Below are positions 34,429 through 42,461 of a stretch of DNA of 64,000 nt, piece by piece. The notes below the pieces were generated by a model. It saw only the letters and a program-made list of their open reading frames with translations, was not told the DNA's origin and ran no database searches. Source of the stretch: SZAS-103 sp036496805 (lineage in GTDB: Bacteria; Pseudomonadota; Gammaproteobacteria; Xanthomonadales; Xanthomonadaceae); the NCBI GenBank assembly GCA_036496805.1, contig DASXKN010000029.1, forward strand, positions 372,001 through 436,000, written 5' to 3'. Positions within the stretch are counted from its first letter, which is position 1. Every line of letters begins with the position of its first letter. Made by a program: the position numbers and the translations under genes.

Positions 34429-35274
34429 TCACGCTGCCTCCGGGCGAAGGCTGCGCAGGAAGCCTGCATGGTCGCCGGTGGCGAGTACATGGCGTTCCAT
34501 CCAGTTCGTGAAACCCTCGCGCGCGCGCGCAACCACGTCCCAGTGCAGGTAGAAGGCGTTGTCGCGCGCGTAGTGGCCCTGCGCGTAGGAAGGATAGGCG
34601 CCGCCGCGCACGTGCGCGACCGCGGTCACGACCCAGTGCGGCAGCACGATCGCGTTCATCGCCGGCGGCAAGGCGTCGACGATCTCCTCGACGGTGACGA
34701 TCAGCGTCTTCGCGGCGAACGCGGCTTCGCGCGCGGCGCCGACGATGCCGTGGATGGCGACGTTGCCGGCGCGGTCGGCGCGCTGCGCGTGCAGGATCGT
34801 CACGTCGGGATTGAGCGCCGGCACCGCCGCCAGCGTTTCGCCGGTGAACGGGCATTGCACGCCGCGGATGCGCGGGTTGTGCGCGGGCAGGTCGGTGCCG
34901 ATGTAGCCACGCAGCACGCCGAACGGGAGTCGTGCGGCGCCGGCGCAGAAGGCGGCGGCCATGCCGGCGTGGCTGTGCTCGTCGAGCTCGAGCTTGCGCG
35001 GCCAGCCGTGCTCGACCGCGTCGCGGAGGCGATGCAGCGAACCCACGCCGGGATTGCCGCCCCAGGAGAACGTCAGCTTGCGCGCACAACCCATGCCGAT
35101 CATCTGGTCGTAGACCAGGTCGGGCGTCATCCGGATCAGGTGCAGGTCGCGCCGACGCTGGCGGATGATCTCGTGGCCAGCCGCGAACGGGATCAGGTGG
35201 GTGAAGCCCTCCAGCGCGACGCTCGCACCATCCGGCACGAAGCGTTCGATCGCGTCGGCGAGCGTCGTGATCAT
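34429..35274 (-). CDS. CoA-transferase subunit A (glutaconate/3-oxoadipate CoA-transferase type)
   Basis: This 281-residue protein carries the alpha-subunit pattern: GASVALEGFTHLIPFAAGHEIIRQ near the N-terminus (a Gly-rich CoA-contact region), LHLIRMTPDLVYDQMIG, then FSWGGNPGVGSLHRLRDAVE and VTILHAQRADRAGN. With subunit B it would move CoA from succinyl-CoA or acetyl-CoA to a carboxylic acid. Its ATG at 35274 overlaps the aldehyde dehydrogenase stop by 4 bp. Together with the divergent thiolase it forms the last two steps of a ketoadipate-like route; whether 3-oxoadipate is the true substrate cannot be decided from sequence. Confidence 0.85.
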   Translation of the reverse strand: MITTLADAIERFVPDGASVALEGFTHLIPFAAGHEIIRQRRRDLHLIRMTPDLVYDQMIGMGCARKLTFSWGGNPGVGSLHRLRDAVEHGWPRKLELDEHSHAGMAAAFCAGAARLPFGVLRGYIGTDLPAHNPRIRGVQCPFTGETLAAVPALNPDVTILHAQRADRAGNVAIHGIVGAAREAAFAAKTLIVTVEEIVDALPPAMNAIVLPHWVVTAVAHVRGGAYPSYAQGHYARDNAFYLHWDVVARAREGFTNWMERHVLATGDHAGFLRSLRPEAA

Positions 35275-36842
35275 CCCTCGACCACCGTGCGCGACTGTTC
35301 GCGCAGGTACTGCGCGAGGTAGTAGAACGAAGCGATCGCCTTGCCGGTCGAGCCCGAGCCTTTCCATCCGCCGAACGGCTGGTAACCGGGCCACGCGCCG
35401 GTGGTCGCGCCCTGCGGACGGTTGGCATAGGTCACGCCGGCCTCGATGTGCTCGTGGAACCAGGCCGTCTGCTCAACACTGCCGTAGAAGCCCGCGGTGA
35501 GTCCCATCGTGGTGGCGTTCGCCAGCCGCATCGCTTCGGCGTCGTCGCGGTAGCGGTGGAGCATCAGGATCGGCAGGAACATCTCGTGCTGCCACAGCGG
35601 ATGGTCGAGCGGCGCTTCGGCGAGGGTCGGCTCGACGTACCAGCCGCGTGCGTAGTCGTCGCTCGCGATCGTTTCGCCGCCGGCGACCAGCTTCGCGCCG
35701 CCGCTGCGCAGGGCCTCGACGTGGCGGGCGAATTCGCCGTGGGCGTTCGCGTTCACCACCGGGCCGAGCCAGTGCTCGCGCCTGCGCGGATCGCCGATCG
35801 CGATCGCGCCGATCTGCTTGCGCAGGCGCTCGACCAGTGCGTCGGCCACGCTCTCGTGCACGTACAGCCGCGAGAGCGCGGAGCACTTCTGTCCGCCCAT
35901 GCCGTAGGCCGAGCGCACGATGCCCGCGACGGCGCGGCCGAGGTCGGCCTGCGCGGTGACGATGCAGGGATTCTTGCCGCCCATCTCGGCGATGCACGGA
36001 CGCGGGAAGTCGCCGCCGGCCATGTGCTGCATGATCCGGCGACCGACCACGACCGAGCCGGTGAAGGTCACGCCCGCGGTCAGCGGATGGCGCACGAGTG
36101 CGTCGCCGACTTCGCGGCTCGATCCGGACAGGTAGTTGAAGACGCCGGGCGGAAGTTCCGCGTCGCGGACGCAGTCGGCGAGCAGGCGGCCGGCCCACGG
36201 TGTGTCGGTCGCGCCCTTCACGACCACCGTGTTGCCGGTCACCAGCGCGGCCGCGACCGGGCCGCCGGCGAGCGCGAGCGGGAAGTTGAACGGTGCGATC
36301 ACCACCCACGCGCCGTAGGGACGCATCACGCTGGCGTTGCGCGAGACGAAGCCTTCGACCGGATCGTCCGGCAAGGCGTTCGCGTAGCCGGCGTGCTGCT
36401 CGAAGTCGTCCGCGTAGTGGCGGAAGAAATCGACCGTCTCCTGCGCTTCGGCGAGCGCCTCGACGCGGTTCTTGCCGACTTCCAGCACCAGCGCGGCGGC
36501 GATGTCGTAGACGCGATCCTCCATGATCTGCGCGACCCGGCGCAGCAGGCGCACGCGCTCGCCGACCGGCGTCGCGCGCCAGGCGGGGAAGGCTCGGTGC
36601 GCGGCCTGCATCGCCGCGTCGGCGTCGGCCGCGTCGGCGAGCGCGAAGTCGCCCAGGCGCAGGTCGCGATCGATCGGGCTGCGCCGGTCGGCGTGATGCA
36701 GCGCTTCGCGGTCGGCGCCGTCGATGAACAGCGCATGGCCCTGGTCCATCCCGGCTTCCACCCGCGCCAGCGCAGCCTCGAAGCCCTCGTGCATCGCCTC
36801 GGGCGGGTTGTACATCGTCGCGTAGGTGAGGCGGAAAGACAT
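35271..36842 (-). CDS. NAD-dependent aldehyde dehydrogenase, 1-pyrroline-5-carboxylate dehydrogenase-like
   Basis: This 523-residue protein has the full ALDH set: VIAPFNFPLALAGGPVAAAL (the 'P-x-N-F-P' Asn region), GVTFTGSVVVGRRI (nucleotide loop), AEMGGKNPCIV (general-base Glu) and GMGGQKCSALSRLYVH (catalytic Cys). Length and the QKCSALSR motif match the P5C dehydrogenase/RocA group, which oxidises glutamate semialdehyde and related semialdehydes. Beside aminotransferases and a CoA transferase, it probably oxidises the semialdehyde made by transamination. The start at 36842 opens MSFRLTYATMYNPPEA. It lies 16 bp after the aminotransferase stop. Confidence 0.9.
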   Translation of the reverse strand: MSFRLTYATMYNPPEAMHEGFEAALARVEAGMDQGHALFIDGADREALHHADRRSPIDRDLRLGDFALADAADADAAMQAAHRAFPAWRATPVGERVRLLRRVAQIMEDRVYDIAAALVLEVGKNRVEALAEAQETVDFFRHYADDFEQHAGYANALPDDPVEGFVSRNASVMRPYGAWVVIAPFNFPLALAGGPVAAALVTGNTVVVKGATDTPWAGRLLADCVRDAELPPGVFNYLSGSSREVGDALVRHPLTAGVTFTGSVVVGRRIMQHMAGGDFPRPCIAEMGGKNPCIVTAQADLGRAVAGIVRSAYGMGGQKCSALSRLYVHESVADALVERLRKQIGAIAIGDPRRREHWLGPVVNANAHGEFARHVEALRSGGAKLVAGGETIASDDYARGWYVEPTLAEAPLDHPLWQHEMFLPILMLHRYRDDAEAMRLANATTMGLTAGFYGSVEQTAWFHEHIEAGVTYANRPQGATTGAWPGYQPFGGWKGSGSTGKAIASFYYLAQYLREQSRTVVEG

Positions 36843-36858
36843 CGTCACGGACCTCGGA

Positions 36859-38187
36859 TCAGGGTGCGGAGAAATCGGCGGCCGGGAAAAACCGCGAGAG
36901 CAGGCGATCCAGCAGGACAAGCGCGTCGGCGAGTTCGGTCTCGCCGATCACCAGCGGCGGCGCGAGCAGGATCAGGTTGCCGCGCGTCGCGAACGACACG
37001 CCTTCGGCCATCGCCGCATCGACGAGCGCCTTCAGCATCCTGGGCGTCTGCGGCCACGGCGCGGGCGGCTCGCGCGTCTTTCGATCCGCGACCAGTTCGA
37101 TCGCCGCGAACAGTCCATGGCCGCCGCGCACGTCGCCGATGACCGGATGGCGCGCCTGCATGCGCAGCAACTCGTCGTGGAGCTGGTGGCCGAGCGTGCG
37201 CGAGCGTTCGATCAGATTCTCTTCTTCGTAGGCCTTTAGCGCAGCGACGCCCGCGGCGCAGCACAGCGGATGGCCGCAATAGGTGAGTCCCGCGTACAGC
37301 ATCCGGTTCTCGATGCGTGCGGCGACTTCGCGGCTGAGCACGACCGCGCCCAGCGGCAGCGCCGCGCCGGTCAGGCCCTTGGCGAGCGTCATCATGTCCG
37401 GCCGCGCAGCCTCGCCCTGGCGCTGCCAGGCGAACCATTGCCCGCAGCGCCCGAACGCACTCATCACCTCGTCGGCGATCAGCAATACATCGTGTTCGCG
37501 GGTGACCTGGCGCAGCGCCGGCCAATAGCTGTCGGGCGCGACGATGCCGTTGGTGCCCGCGTTCGGTTCCATCAGCACCGCCGCGACGCGATCCGTGCCC
37601 AGCGCATGGATGCGCTCGTGCACCGCGGCTGCCGCCAGCTCGCCGCAACTTTCGTCATCGTGGCTGCCGAACGCGCAACGATAGGCATAGGGCGGGGCGA
37701 CGTGGCTGACGCCCATCGCATCGGGATCGACCTGCTCGCGCGTGCGGCTGTCGCCGGACAGCGCCATCGCGAGGTGGGTCGCGCCATGGTAGGAGCGGTC
37801 GCGCGCGATGACGAAGCCGCGCGGCCTGCTGGTCGCCATGCGCGCGATCTTGACCGCGTTCTCGTTGGCGTCGGCGCCGCCGAGGGTGAAGAACACCCGG
37901 CCGCCCTCGAAGCCCGATAATTCCAGCAGGCGCTGCGCGAGTTCTGCGCGCGGCGTCGCGCCCCAGGCACTGGTCACGAAGCAGAGTTTCTCCGCCTGTT
38001 CGCGGACCGCCGCCACCACGCGCGGGTGCTGGTGCCCGAGGTTGCTGCACTCGGCAAGGCTGCTCATGTCGAGGATCGAGCGGCCATCGGCGAGGGTCAG
38101 CCGCGCGCCGGAACCGCCGACCACGGTCGGCGCGTCCCATTCGGACTGCACGCACCAGCTGTGGAGTACGGAGGCGCGCTCGTCCAT
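36859..38187 (-). CDS. Class III aminotransferase (omega-amino acid:pyruvate type)
   Basis: This 442-residue PLP enzyme shows VFFTLGGADANENAVKIARM (phosphate-binding), RSYHGATHLAMALSGDSR, AVLMEPNAGTNGIV, LLIADEVMSAFGRCGQWFA (Asp for the pyridine N) and TLAKGLTGAALPLGAV (Schiff-base Lys). The SYHG and EVM..FGR motifs are typical of omega-amino acid:pyruvate and taurine/beta-alanine aminotransferases. It is the first gene of the operon running down to the CoA transferase. The start at 38187 (MDERASVLHSW) leaves a 131-bp divergent region with IclR palindromes. It is only distantly related to the other class III enzyme at 31589. Confidence 0.9.
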   Translation of the reverse strand: MDERASVLHSWCVQSEWDAPTVVGGSGARLTLADGRSILDMSSLAECSNLGHQHPRVVAAVREQAEKLCFVTSAWGATPRAELAQRLLELSGFEGGRVFFTLGGADANENAVKIARMATSRPRGFVIARDRSYHGATHLAMALSGDSRTREQVDPDAMGVSHVAPPYAYRCAFGSHDDESCGELAAAAVHERIHALGTDRVAAVLMEPNAGTNGIVAPDSYWPALRQVTREHDVLLIADEVMSAFGRCGQWFAWQRQGEAARPDMMTLAKGLTGAALPLGAVVLSREVAARIENRMLYAGLTYCGHPLCCAAGVAALKAYEEENLIERSRTLGHQLHDELLRMQARHPVIGDVRGGHGLFAAIELVADRKTREPPAPWPQTPRMLKALVDAAMAEGVSFATRGNLILLAPPLVIGETELADALVLLDRLLSRFFPAADFSAP

Positions 38188-38209
38188 ATGGACCCCGGCT
38201 GGAGCGGTT

Positions 38210-38226
38210 TGTGCGAATATCGCACA
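38210..38226. promoter_or_regulatory. Putative IclR operator 1
   Basis: TGTGCGAATATCGCACA is a perfect 7-bp inverted repeat with a 3-bp centre in the divergent region between the aminotransferase operon and the IclR-thiolase genes. IclR-family regulators bind short palindromes next to their own gene. It lies 23 bp upstream of the aminotransferase ATG, where bound protein could block that promoter or transcript start. Confidence 0.6.
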
Positions 38227-38234
38227 CATGATCC

Positions 38235-38250
38235 GCATTGCGCACAATGC
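38235..38250. promoter_or_regulatory. Putative IclR operator 2
   Basis: GCATTGCGCACAATGC has perfect 6-bp arms around a 4-bp centre, with its centre about 24 bp from that of operator 1. It shares the TGCGCA/TGTGCG core with operator 1 and overlaps the -35 box proposed for the IclR gene, as expected for autoregulation. Confidence 0.55.
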
Positions 38251-38266
38251 TACAAACCACTAATCT
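38238..38266 (+). promoter_or_regulatory. Putative sigma-70 promoter for the IclR-thiolase genes
   Basis: TTGCGC (38238-38243) and TAATCT (38261-38266) are separated by 17 bp, a good housekeeping-type spacing, 52 bp ahead of the IclR ATG. The -35 box falls inside the second palindrome. Confidence 0.5.
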
Positions 38267-38318
38267 CCGCGTCAACACGACGCATGCGGCCGGACGGCCG
38301 TCCGGAGACGAGAGACCG

Positions 38319-39125
38319 ATGCCCAAGAAGGCGGCGGGTTTCGCGAACAGCCCCGATTACGTGCAGTCGCTCGCGCGCGGGCTGCATGTGCTGCGTGGCT
38401 TCGATGCCGAACATCCCAATCCCACCCTCGCCGAGATCGCCGCGCGCACGCGGCTGTCGCGCGCCGCGGTACGGCGCCTCGTGCTCACCCTCCAGCACCT
38501 GGGCTACCTGCGCGCCGAAGGCCGCGGTTACGCGCTGACGCCGCGCGTGCTGGAGCTGGGCTTCGGCTACCTGGGCACGCTCAACTTCACCGACATGGTC
38601 CAGCCGATGCTCGAGGCCCTGTCGATGCGGGTGAACCAGAGCTGCTCGATGGCGGTGCTGGATGCGCAGTCGATCGTCTACATCGCGCGCGTGCCGGTGC
38701 GGCGGGTGATGGCGGTGGCGCTCGGCATCGGCGCGCGCCTGCCGGCGTTCGCGGCCTCGATGGGCCGCGTGCTGCTTTCGGGCCTTTCCGACGCCGACCT
38801 GAAGACGTGGCTGGCGCAATGCGAGCCGCGCAAGCTCACCCAGTACACGGTCACCGACCTGCGCAAGCTCAAGCGCATCGTCGAGGACGTGCGCGAACGC
38901 CAGTTCGCCTATGTCGAGCAGGAACTCGAACTCGGCTTGTGCTCGGTGGCGGTGCCGGTGCGCAACCACGGCGGGCGCATCGCCGCGGCGCTCAACGTGA
39001 GCCTGTCGTACCACGGCGGCGTGGCGCGCGAGGCGACCGAGATGATCCTGCCGCACCTGCGCGAGACCGCGAGGACGATCGAGCGCTCGCTGCCGCCGGG
39101 GGTGCTGGCGCCGGTGTCGCTGTGA
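38319..39125 (+). CDS. IclR family transcriptional regulator (PcaR/PobR-like)
   Basis: This 268-residue protein has an N-terminal winged helix-turn-helix (about 12-75: SLARGLHVLRGFD, TLAEIAARTRLSRAAVRRLV, LGYLRAEGRGYALTPRVLELG) and the IclR effector domain (about 90-260, including AVALGIGARLPAFAASMGRVLL and LELGLCSVAVPVRNHGG). The sequence around GLHVLRGFDAEHPNPTLAEIA resembles regulators of the beta-ketoadipate pathway. It probably controls both the thiolase side and the divergent aminotransferase-ALDH-CoA transferase operon through the palindromes upstream. Its stop overlaps the thiolase GTG by 4 bp. Confidence 0.9.
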   Translation: MPKKAAGFANSPDYVQSLARGLHVLRGFDAEHPNPTLAEIAARTRLSRAAVRRLVLTLQHLGYLRAEGRGYALTPRVLELGFGYLGTLNFTDMVQPMLEALSMRVNQSCSMAVLDAQSIVYIARVPVRRVMAVALGIGARLPAFAASMGRVLLSGLSDADLKTWLAQCEPRKLTQYTVTDLRKLKRIVEDVRERQFAYVEQELELGLCSVAVPVRNHGGRIAAALNVSLSYHGGVAREATEMILPHLRETARTIERSLPPGVLAPVSL

Positions 39126-40306
39126 ACGCCTCCGCCGCCTTCCTCTGCGCCGGCCTGCGCACGCCGTTCGGGCGCTGGCGCGGCGGACTTTCCGGAATCC
39201 GCGCCGACGACCTAGCGGCACTGCCGTTCCGCGAACTGCTGCGACGCCAGCCGTCGCTCGATCCGGCCGCCATCGACGAGGTCATCCTCGGTTGCGCCAA
39301 CCAGTCCGGCGAGGACAACCGCAACGTCGCGCGCATGGCGACCCTGCTCGCCGGCCTCCCGGTGTCCGTGCCCGCGGTGACCGTGAACCGCCTGTGCGCT
39401 TCCGGCCTCGAGGCCGTCGGCCAGGCAGCGCGCGCGATCGCGACGGGCGAGTGCGACCTGATCGTGGCCGGCGGCGTGGAGAGCATGTCGCGTGCGCCCT
39501 ACGTGATGGCCAAGGCCGAAGAACCGTTCTCGCGCGCGCAATCGCTGGTCGACACCACCCTCGGCTGGCGCTTCGTCAATCCCGCGATGGAAGCGGCGCA
39601 CGGCGTCGACAGCATGGCGCAGACCGCCGAGAACCTCGCGCGCGAACACGGCATCGCGCGCGCCGACCAGGACGCCTACGCGCTGCGTTCGCAGCAGCGC
39701 GCCGCGGGCGCGATCGCATCCGGACGCATCGCCGACGAGTTGATGCCGATGGCACAACTGTCGGCCGACGAACAACCGCGCGCCGACACCGGTCCCGACA
39801 AGCTCGCCGCACTCAAGCCGATCCTCGGCGCCGACACCACGATCACCGCCGGCAACGCATCGGGCATCAACGACGGCGCCTGCGCCTTGTTGCTCGCATC
39901 GGAAGCGGCCGTTGCGCGCTGGAACCTCAAGCCGATCGCGCGCGTGCTCGGCATGGCGTCCGCGGGCGTGCAGCCGCGCACGATGGGCATCGGCCCGGTG
40001 CCGGCGATCCGCAAGCTGCTGGCGCGGCTGGGCCTGGCGCTGGACGACTTCGATGCGATCGAGATCAACGAGGCCTTCGCCGCCCAGGTGCTGGCGGTCA
40101 CGCGCTCGCTCGGCCTGCCCGACGATGCCGAACGGGTGAACCGCAACGGCGGCGCGATCGCCTTCGGGCACCCGCTCGGCGCCAGTGGCGCGCGCCTGGC
40201 GCTGACGGCGATGCGCGAACTGGAGCGGGGCCGGCGTCGTGCCCTGCTGTCGATGTGCGTCGGCGTCGGGCAGGGCGTGGCGCTGGCATTGGAAGGGTGC
40301 AGCTAG
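39122..40306 (+). CDS. Acetyl-CoA acyltransferase (thiolase), possibly 3-oxoadipyl-CoA thiolase
   Basis: This 394-residue thiolase starts at a GTG (39122) that overlaps the IclR stop (GTGA). Catalytic residues are all visible: NRLCASGLEA (acyl-accepting Cys near 90), AFGHPLGASGAR (His) and LSMCVGVGQGVAL (second Cys). It cleaves a 3-oxoacyl-CoA with CoA to acetyl-CoA and a shortened acyl-CoA. With a PcaR-like regulator and a CoA transferase nearby, 3-oxoadipyl-CoA (giving succinyl-CoA plus acetyl-CoA) is a plausible substrate, but acetoacetyl-CoA or another ketoacyl-CoA cannot be excluded. The protocatechuate or catechol ring-cleavage genes are not in the window. Confidence 0.88.
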   Translation: MNASAAFLCAGLRTPFGRWRGGLSGIRADDLAALPFRELLRRQPSLDPAAIDEVILGCANQSGEDNRNVARMATLLAGLPVSVPAVTVNRLCASGLEAVGQAARAIATGECDLIVAGGVESMSRAPYVMAKAEEPFSRAQSLVDTTLGWRFVNPAMEAAHGVDSMAQTAENLAREHGIARADQDAYALRSQQRAAGAIASGRIADELMPMAQLSADEQPRADTGPDKLAALKPILGADTTITAGNASGINDGACALLLASEAAVARWNLKPIARVLGMASAGVQPRTMGIGPVPAIRKLLARLGLALDDFDAIEINEAFAAQVLAVTRSLGLPDDAERVNRNGGAIAFGHPLGASGARLALTAMRELERGRRRALLSMCVGVGQGVALALEGCS

Positions 40307-40355
40307 GATGATGCAGAATCTGGCCCTGGCCGGGGATGTCGTTGATGGGGACTCG

Positions 40356-42410
40356 ATGAGCGTCGCGCCCGAACCCACCGCCACGCTCGAAGCGGCGCTC
40401 GCGCATGCGACGCGGCTGCTGGCGGTCGATCCGGCGCTCGCTGCCGAGCAGGCCCGGGAGATCCTCAAGGCGGTCGGACCCGATCCGCGCGCGCAACTCG
40501 TGCTCGCCGCATCGCACCGGCTGCGCGGCGAGGTCGACGCCGCACTCGCGATCCTCGAACCGCTCGCTGCCGCGCAGCCGCGCGCCGCCGCGGTGCACCT
40601 CGAACTGGGCATCGCGCTGGGGTTGGCGCGACGCGGCGCGGAAGCGATCACAGCGCTGCGCCACGCGCTCGCGCTGAAGCCCGCGCTGCCGCAGGCGTGG
40701 CAGCTGCTCGGCGATCATCTGCTCGCGACCGGCGACATGGCCGGCGCGGATGCCGCCTACGCGCAGCACGTGCGCCACTCGGTGCGCGACCCCGGGCTGA
40801 TGCGCGCGGCGGCGGCATTGAGCGAGAACCGCATTCCCGAAGCCGAAGCCTTGCTGCGCGCGCATTTGCGGCAGACGCCGAACGACGTCGCGGCGCTGCG
40901 CATGCTCGCCGAGGTCGGCGCCAGGATCGGCCGCACCGAGGACGCCGAGCTGCTGCTCACGCGCTGCCTGGAGCTCGCGCCGAGCTTCCACGAGGCGCGC
41001 CAGAACCATGCCCAGGTACTGCACCGCGCGAACAAGCCCGAGCGGGCGCTGGCGGAGATCGACAGGCTGCTCGCGGTCGATCCGGCCCATCCGGGCTACC
41101 GCAACCTGCGCGCGGTCGTGCTCTGCCGCATCGGCGAGTACGAGCAGGCGATTCCGCTGTATGCCCGCCTCGTGCGCGAGTACCCGGACCAGTCGCGGAT
41201 CTGGTTGAGCCATGGACACGCGCTGAAAACGGTCGGCCGCACCGCCGAATCGATCGACGCCTACCGTCGCTGCATCGCGCTCGAACCGGGTTTCGGCGAA
41301 GCCTGGTGGAGCCTGGCGAACCTGAAGACCTACCGCTTCGACGACGACGAGGTCGCAACGATGCGCCGCGAACTCGCGCGCGGCGATCTTGATGCGGAAC
41401 ACCGCCTGCACCTCGAATTCTCGCTCGGCAAGGCGCTCGAGGACCGGCGCGAGCATGCCGGCTCGTTCGCCCACTACGAGGCCGGCAATGCGCTGCGCCG
41501 CGCCAGCGTGCCCTGGGACGCCGACGAGAACGCCTCGCGCCTGGATCGTGTGGTGGCGACGTATACGCCGGAGTTCTTCGCCAGGCGCACGGGCTGGGGC
41601 GCGCCCGGGCGCGATCCGGTCTTCATCCTCGGCATGCCGCGGGCCGGCTCGACCCTGCTCGAGCAGATCCTTTCCAGCCACTCGCTGGTGGAAGGCACGT
41701 CGGAATTGCCCGAAGTGCTTTCGATCACGCGGATGCTCCGCCGCGACGCCGGCGCCGCGGCCGGTGCCTCGGGCGAGAACGTCTCCTACCACGACGTCCT
41801 TGCAGGGCTGGACGCCGGGCAGGTCGCCGCGCTCGGCGAGCGCTACCTCGAACGCACGCGGATCCAGCGCAAGACCGACGCGCCGTTCTTCATCGACAAG
41901 ATGCCGAACAACTACGCGCACGTCGGCCTGATCCACCTGATACTGCCGAACGCGCGGATCATCGACGCGCGCCGCCATCCGCTGGCGTGCTGCTTCTCCA
42001 ACTTCAAGCAGCACTACGCGCGCGGCCAGACCTTCGCCTACGGCCTGGACGACCTCGGCCGCTACTACCGCGACTACGTGGAACTGATGGCCCATTTCGA
42101 CGCCGTGCTGACTGGCCGCGTGCATCGCGTGATCCACGAACGGCTCATCGACGACCCCGAACGCGAGGTGCGCGCGCTGCTCGACCATTGCGGCTTGCCC
42201 TTCGAGGACGCCTGTTTGCGCTTCCACGAGAATGAGCGGGCGGTGCGCACGGCGAGTTCCGAACAGGTGCGGCGCCCGCTCAATCGCGAGGGCGTCGACC
42301 AGTGGCGGAGTTACGAACCCTGGCTGGACCCGCTGAAGCGGGCGCTGGGTTCGGTGCTGGAAGCCTATCCGGACGTGCCGGCGTTCAAGGAAAGCGCCGG
42401 CGAGGATTGA
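40356..42410 (+). CDS. TPR-containing sulfotransferase family protein
   Basis: This protein of about 684 residues has TPR units over the first ~360 residues (for example AALAILEPLAAAQPRAAAVH and IDAYRRCIALEPGFGEAWWS) and a C-terminal PAPS-dependent sulfotransferase domain. The 5'-phosphosulfate loop is FILGMPRAGSTLLEQILSSH near residue 425, followed by FFIDKMPNNYAHVGLI and ARIIDARRHPLACCFSNF (3'-phosphate region). An alternative start lies at 40308 (MMQNLALAG), 1 bp after the thiolase stop. The acceptor is unknown. The gene sits between thiolase and TonB receptor, 51 bp from the latter. Confidence 0.87.
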   Translation: MSVAPEPTATLEAALAHATRLLAVDPALAAEQAREILKAVGPDPRAQLVLAASHRLRGEVDAALAILEPLAAAQPRAAAVHLELGIALGLARRGAEAITALRHALALKPALPQAWQLLGDHLLATGDMAGADAAYAQHVRHSVRDPGLMRAAAALSENRIPEAEALLRAHLRQTPNDVAALRMLAEVGARIGRTEDAELLLTRCLELAPSFHEARQNHAQVLHRANKPERALAEIDRLLAVDPAHPGYRNLRAVVLCRIGEYEQAIPLYARLVREYPDQSRIWLSHGHALKTVGRTAESIDAYRRCIALEPGFGEAWWSLANLKTYRFDDDEVATMRRELARGDLDAEHRLHLEFSLGKALEDRREHAGSFAHYEAGNALRRASVPWDADENASRLDRVVATYTPEFFARRTGWGAPGRDPVFILGMPRAGSTLLEQILSSHSLVEGTSELPEVLSITRMLRRDAGAAAGASGENVSYHDVLAGLDAGQVAALGERYLERTRIQRKTDAPFFIDKMPNNYAHVGLIHLILPNARIIDARRHPLACCFSNFKQHYARGQTFAYGLDDLGRYYRDYVELMAHFDAVLTGRVHRVIHERLIDDPEREVRALLDHCGLPFEDACLRFHENERAVRTASSEQVRRPLNREGVDQWRSYEPWLDPLKRALGSVLEAYPDVPAFKESAGED

Positions 42411-42461
42411 CAGGGACGGGGAGTTTCGTCGCAACATCCACTTGCAAACTCGGGGAGAGCC

